Of a DNA stretch of 9,719 nucleotides, positions 6,475 to 9,719 are shown piece by piece. Position 1 is the first letter of the stretch. The number at the start of each line of letters is the position of its first letter. The notes beneath the pieces were generated by a model. It ran no database searches. It was given only the letters and a program-made list of their open reading frames with translations, and was not told the origin of the DNA. Origin of the DNA: Ardenticatenales bacterium (GTDB lineage Bacteria; Chloroflexota; Anaerolineae; Ardenticatenales; Ardenticatenaceae); NCBI GenBank assembly GCA_013812995.1, contig JACCSL010000494.1:1-9719 (forward strand). Direction: 5' to 3'. The position numbers and the translations under genes were made by a program.

Positions 6475-7473
6475 ATGGAGCCATTCTGGGAGGCACCGTG
6501 GGGCGAGCAGCCACGCTTCAACGCCAAGCCCTGGCCCTGCGAGCCCGAGGAGGCGCAACGCTACCTCAATGTCCCGCTGCTCTGGCCGGTGGCGCGCGGT
6601 ATCCCCGAGGGGATGAGCCTGGGCGCGCTCACCGTGCGCCCAGAGGGGGAAAAAGCGTGGTCCAGCGCGCACCTGACGTTGAGTGGAGGCGGGCGGCGGC
6701 TGCGGCTCAAGCAGTTTCACTTTGATTGGTGGCGACCCTCGGAAATCACGGTGGGACTCCAGCGCACGCTGGGTTTCTACCGCGCGGGGGACACAGTCGT
6801 GGCCTGGGGGCGCGACCAGCGCGGTCGCTCGGCGGCGGGCATGGCATGGGGGCGCAGTACGGTGCTGCTACGCATTGAGCGGGGCACCTTTGCTGAGATC
6901 GAGCTGCGCCAGCTCCTGGCCTCCCTGGAACCAGCGGTGCCAACTGCTTTGCCGGTGCTGGCCGTGCCTGCCTTCCATGAACTCTCCTACCATATCCGCC
7001 GGGGCCACGGGCCACGCCAGCTTGATGAGATCGCGGCGGCGGATTGGACGGAGGAGGTACGGACCATTCGTGCCGCCTCGCCCACGCCGCTGCTCCTCCC
7101 TGAGCCCATCCCCCCCGGATGGCGCTTTGATGGCGGCGCGCTCTGGCCCGCGCCGCCGCCATTGGAAACACAGTGGTTGCTCCGCGATGAGCAGGGAAGT
7201 ACTGTGCTCTACGCCCGCGCCCGGCCCACGCAGGATCCCCAGCCCCTAAAGCTCCCGCCCCATTACCAGCCCACTGAGGGCTGGCGGGTGCGGCAGAGCC
7301 TGCTGCGCCGCCGTCGCATGACTCTCGCCCACCAGCATCCCGACCTCGGCGGCTGGAGTGCGGCGTGGGCAGAAGGAGGCTACCGATACCAGCTTTTTGT
7401 GCGGGCGGGTGCGCTCTCCGGCGAAAAAGCCTTCACGCGTCTGATCGAAGGCTTGAAGGCAGCAAGCAAATGA
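6475..7473 (+). CDS. Soluble protein with two apparent DUF4367-like repeats, 332 aa, function unknown
   Basis: No signal peptide, membrane segment or catalytic motif is visible, and I do not recognise a characterised family. Two halves seem related. Residues 33-153 run from VPLLWPVARGIPEGMSLG through a beta-rich stretch (LRLKQFHFDWW, 76-86) to GMAWGRSTVLLRIERG (122-137) and LRQLLASLEP (144-153). Residues 204-330 run from TPLLLPEPIPPGWRFDGG through STVLYARARP (242-251) to SAAWAEGGYRYQLFVRAG (295-312) and FTRLIEGLKA (320-329). The order 'P-hydrophobic, IPxGW/M, beta strands, W-x-x-G strand, helix ending in S/G-L' resembles DUF4367, found in cell-surface or anti-sigma-type regulators. That likeness is by eye. 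The ATG begins two bases after the lipoprotein stop with no ribosome site of its own, so translation is probably coupled, and the two products may act together. Confidence 0.75.
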   Translation: MEPFWEAPWGEQPRFNAKPWPCEPEEAQRYLNVPLLWPVARGIPEGMSLGALTVRPEGEKAWSSAHLTLSGGGRRLRLKQFHFDWWRPSEITVGLQRTLGFYRAGDTVVAWGRDQRGRSAAGMAWGRSTVLLRIERGTFAEIELRQLLASLEPAVPTALPVLAVPAFHELSYHIRRGHGPRQLDEIAAADWTEEVRTIRAASPTPLLLPEPIPPGWRFDGGALWPAPPPLETQWLLRDEQGSTVLYARARPTQDPQPLKLPPHYQPTEGWRVRQSLLRRRRMTLAHQHPDLGGWSAAWAEGGYRYQLFVRAGALSGEKAFTRLIEGLKAASK

Positions 7474-7480
7474 GCAGGGT

Positions 7481-7510
7481 CTGGCAACAAGGAGGGATAG
7501 AGGCTATAAT
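7481..7510 (+). promoter_or_regulatory. Candidate sigma70-type promoter for the diguanylate cyclase gene
   Basis: CTGGCA (7481-7486, 4/6), 18-base spacer, perfect TATAAT (7505-7510). The start would be near 7517 with a leader of about 50 bases. It begins eight bases after the stop of the previous gene, so the cyclase likely has its own transcript. Confidence 0.5.
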
Positions 7511-7530
7511 CACAATCCCGGCACCTCCTT
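7489..7530 (+). repeat. Inverted repeat AAGGAGG / CCTCCTT around the -10 element
   Basis: AAGGAGG (7489-7495) is a perfect 7-base inverted match to CCTCCTT (7524-7530), with 28 bases between that include the TATAAT. CACCTCCTTT (7522-7531) equals the anti-Shine-Dalgarno end of 16S rRNA, and AAGGAGGG is a ribosome-site sequence with no start codon after it. On a read-through transcript from upstream the arms could form a stem; on the transcript from the local promoter only the right arm is present. It could also be a protein site or chance. Confidence 0.3.
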
Positions 7531-7567
7531 TGATCCATCCCAATGCACACATCCTAGAGAAGTTACC

Positions 7568-9418
7568 ATGACCCAGGCCAACCCTCTCCCCACAGCTCCT
7601 CTGATCCTCGTTGTCGATGACGATGAGGCAATTCGCCTGTTGCTGCGTATTCGCCTGGAACGGGAGGGCTACCGGGTAGAGGAAGCCACCGATGGCGAGC
7701 AGGCATTGGAGTCCTATGAGCGCCTGCATCCTGATATGGTACTGCTCGATTACATGATGCCGCACATGGATGGCATCGCCACCTGCATCAACCTGCGCAA
7801 GCTGCCCGGTGGGGAGAGCATTCCCGTGCTGATGGTCACCGCGCTGGATGACAGCCGTTCCGTGGACCAGGCATTTGAGGCCGGAGCCACCGACTATGTG
7901 ACCAAGCCCATTACTTGGCCGGTGCTGCGCCAGCGGGTGCGCCGCCTGCTCCATGTGAAGCAGACAGACGAGTCGCTCAAGCTGCGTGACCGCGCCATCG
8001 CCGCCGCGAGCAACGGAATCTTCATCACCGATGCGATGCACACCGATCACCCAATCATCTACATTAACCCCGCCTTCGAGCGGCTGACAGGCTATGCCTC
8101 GGGCGAGATTCTAGGACAGAGCTATGAGCAACTGTTCGCTGGCTTCGATGCGGACCCCGATGCGCGCCACTCCGTGCAGGAGGCATTGGAGGAGGGGCGG
8201 GAGGCCAATGTCGTGCTGCTCTGCTACCGCAAGGATGGCTCCTCCTTCTGGAACGAGTTGACCGTCGCCCCGGTGCGGGACGCCACCGAGCGTGTCTCTA
8301 ATTTCATCTGGGTGCAGCAGGATATTACAGAGCGCATCCAGCGCGAGGAGGAGCGACAACTTCAGCTCCGCTACGAGATGGCCCTGGTAACGGTTATCAA
8401 GGAGCTGAACCGCTCCACCGAGCTGGATGCCGTGTTGAACACTGCGCTGGTACAGGCGCTCCGGGCGCTCGATCTGGAGTATGGGGCGATCTACCTTCAG
8501 GAGGGTGAGGAGGGGGAGCTGGGCCTGCGCGCCTATCAGGGGCAGGTACCGGACCGGACGCCGAGTGCGCACCACGCCGGGGGAGAAAGCATCGCGAGTG
8601 AGGTGGCACGGAGCGGGCAGCCCATCGTCGTCACGAATATTCCCGAGGAGCGCCCCGGAAGCATTGAGTTGGCCGAGAGTGGGACGCTGCGTGCCCAGGC
8701 CAGCCTTCCCCTGCGCGCGGCAGGGCGCGTCGTCGGCGTGATGAACGTGAATACCTCCCACATCCATGAATTCTCGCCGCGTGATATTGGCCTTGTCAGT
8801 GCCATTGCGGACCAGGTAGGTACGGCCATCGAGCGTGCGCAGCTCTACGAGACCCTGCGCGAGCAGTCGATCCGGGATCCGCTGACCCGCCTCTTCAATC
8901 GCCGCTATATGGAAGAAACCCTGGAGCGCGAGATTCACCAAGCCTCCCGCCGACGACTGCCCCTGAGTATCCTGATGATCGACCTGGATCACTTCAAAAA
9001 GTTCAATGACACCTATGGCCACGACGGGGGCGACGCGCTGCTCCGCGCGCTAGGAGAGTTCCTCCAGACCAACACCCGCGCTAGTGACATCGCCTGCCGC
9101 TTCGGAGGAGAAGAGTTTCTTCTGATTATGCCAGATACCACCCTGGAGAGCGCCCGCCTGCGCGCCGAGCAGCTTTCGAAGTCCATCAAGACGCTGCATG
9201 TGTACCATGAGGAGCAACCTCTGGGACAGGTTACTCTCTCCATCGGGGTCGCCGTTTTTCCCATGCATGGCGAGGATGGCGCAGCCGTGCGGCGCGCGGC
9301 AGACAATGCACTCTACCAGGCCAAGGCACAGGGCCGTGACCGCGTGGTGGTCAGCGATGCTACCTCCTCGCTGACTCTGGACACGCTCCCCGAGTCCGAG
9401 GGCAGCCACGATGAGTGA
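7568..9418 (+). CDS. Response regulator with REC, LOV-like PAS, GAF and active GGDEF (diguanylate cyclase), 616 aa
   Basis: Cytoplasmic signalling enzyme expected to make cyclic di-GMP from two GTP. Receiver domain 11-130: acidic pocket DDDE (17-20), phospho-acceptor Asp61 in LLDYMMP, Thr91, and Lys113 in TKP. PAS 140-258 is strikingly LOV-like (IIYINPAFERLTGY at 163-176, YRKDGSSFWNEL at 220-231, VQQDITER at 249-256) but has Tyr186 where LOV domains have the adduct-forming Cys. GAF about 275-425 (ELDAVLNTALVQAL at 285-298, SLPLRAAGRVVGVMNV at 379-394). GGDEF 430-597: DPLTRLFNRRYM (437-448), metal Asp472 in IDLDHFKKFN, GHDGGDALL (484-492), active site GGEEF (513-517), and the product-inhibition I-site RxxD (Arg504, Asp507) five residues before it. 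All key residues for activity and feedback are present. The receiver comes first, so a histidine kinase elsewhere should phosphorylate it. The ATG has only a weak ribosome site (GAGAAG). It overlaps the next gene by 8 bases. Confidence 0.95.
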   Translation: MTQANPLPTAPLILVVDDDEAIRLLLRIRLEREGYRVEEATDGEQALESYERLHPDMVLLDYMMPHMDGIATCINLRKLPGGESIPVLMVTALDDSRSVDQAFEAGATDYVTKPITWPVLRQRVRRLLHVKQTDESLKLRDRAIAAASNGIFITDAMHTDHPIIYINPAFERLTGYASGEILGQSYEQLFAGFDADPDARHSVQEALEEGREANVVLLCYRKDGSSFWNELTVAPVRDATERVSNFIWVQQDITERIQREEERQLQLRYEMALVTVIKELNRSTELDAVLNTALVQALRALDLEYGAIYLQEGEEGELGLRAYQGQVPDRTPSAHHAGGESIASEVARSGQPIVVTNIPEERPGSIELAESGTLRAQASLPLRAAGRVVGVMNVNTSHIHEFSPRDIGLVSAIADQVGTAIERAQLYETLREQSIRDPLTRLFNRRYMEETLEREIHQASRRRLPLSILMIDLDHFKKFNDTYGHDGGDALLRALGEFLQTNTRASDIACRFGGEEFLLIMPDTTLESARLRAEQLSKSIKTLHVYHEEQPLGQVTLSIGVAVFPMHGEDGAAVRRAADNALYQAKAQGRDRVVVSDATSSLTLDTLPESEGSHDE

Positions 9419-9719
9419 GCTTCAAGCGGTTGTGTTCGACTTTTGGGGCGTTCTGGTAGGCGTGGGGGGCTCCTGGACCCCGGAGCCTGCGATGAGCACC
9501 CTGATTGAGGAGTTACGGGCGCGCCAGGTGCGTCTTGGCCTGCTCTCGAATGGCGACGGCAGCCCGGCGCGCCTGGTGGAACGCTTTCCCTTTCTGGCCC
9601 CCTTCGATGCAATCCTGCTTTCAGGCGAGGTGGGCGTACCGAAACCCTTCCGCCAGGCATTCCTCAACGTAGAGCAAGCCCTGGGGCTCCCCCCGCAGAG
9701 CCTGCTCTTTGTCGATGAT
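9411..9719 (+). CDS. HAD-superfamily hydrolase-like protein, N-terminal part (runs off the right edge)
   Basis: The first 103 codons are present. Motif I is VVFDFWGVL (7-15): the nucleophile Asp10 is kept, but the second Asp of the usual DxD (general acid) is Trp12. Motif II is GLLSNGD (43-49, Ser46), motif III is GEVGVPKPF (72-80, Lys78), and motif IV begins at VDD (101-103), where the window ends. The GEVGxxKP pattern is typical of HAD subfamily IA, yet only 36 residues separate Asp10 from Ser46, too few for the usual helical cap. The substrate is unknown, and loss of the second Asp makes ordinary phosphatase activity doubtful. The ATG lies inside the last codons of the cyclase gene (8-base overlap), indicating coupled translation and shared transcription. 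Confidence 0.8.
   Translation, partial: MSELQAVVFDFWGVLVGVGGSWTPEPAMSTLIEELRARQVRLGLLSNGDGSPARLVERFPFLAPFDAILLSGEVGVPKPFRQAFLNVEQALGLPPQSLLFVDD

Noticed and set aside
7489..7500. AAGGAGGG as a ribosome site for a small gene
   Set aside because: No ATG, GTG or TTG follows at a usable distance.

Overview
The window is chromosomal DNA from a GC-rich bacterium (about 60-65 % GC in most genes by hand counts of sample lines). The lineage is uncertain. A Chloroflexota-like bacterium is my best guess, from the Pro/Thr-rich linker behind a lipoprotein signal, a caspase-like protease with added beta domains, and a REC-PAS-GAF-GGDEF signalling protein. No tRNA, rRNA, CRISPR array, insertion sequence or phage gene was seen. 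Genes are tightly packed and no gap exceeds about 140 bases.

Layout. On the left edge, the 5' part of a GNAT acetyltransferase gene runs leftward out of the window (1-359, minus). Divergent from it is a 680-residue metacaspase-like (C14) protease (494-2536), followed after 139 bases by htpG, the bacterial Hsp90 (2676-4589), which has its own candidate promoter. htpG converges with a minus-strand gene for an orphan AIR-synthase-superfamily protein (4593-5609), with only three bases between the two stop codons. Divergent from that gene is a two-gene unit: a lipoprotein with an NTF2-like look (5708-6472) and a soluble protein that appears to contain two copies of a DUF4367-like domain (6475-7473). 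A separate promoter then precedes a diguanylate cyclase with receiver, LOV-like PAS, GAF and GGEEF domains (7568-9418). It overlaps by 8 bases the start of a HAD-like hydrolase gene that leaves the window on the right (9411-9719).

How the genes may work together. The protease and Hsp90 next to each other suggest a stress or protein-quality theme, but separate promoters make this only a proximity argument. The signalling protein is built to turn a phosphorylation signal and one or two small-molecule or light inputs into cyclic di-GMP. All catalytic and feedback residues of its GGDEF domain are present.

Most interesting points: the PAS domain closely resembles a LOV photoreceptor domain but has Tyr where the photoactive Cys should be, and a Cys where a flavin-contacting Asn should be. 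The 5609/5708 intergenic region carries two head-to-head TATAAT elements in a symmetric sequence, which also forces a TTG start for the lipoprotein. The HAD protein has motifs of the capped subfamily but almost no room for a cap. The caspase carries a C-terminal segment of distinctly lower GC. I found no convincing new multi-gene defence or mobile system.
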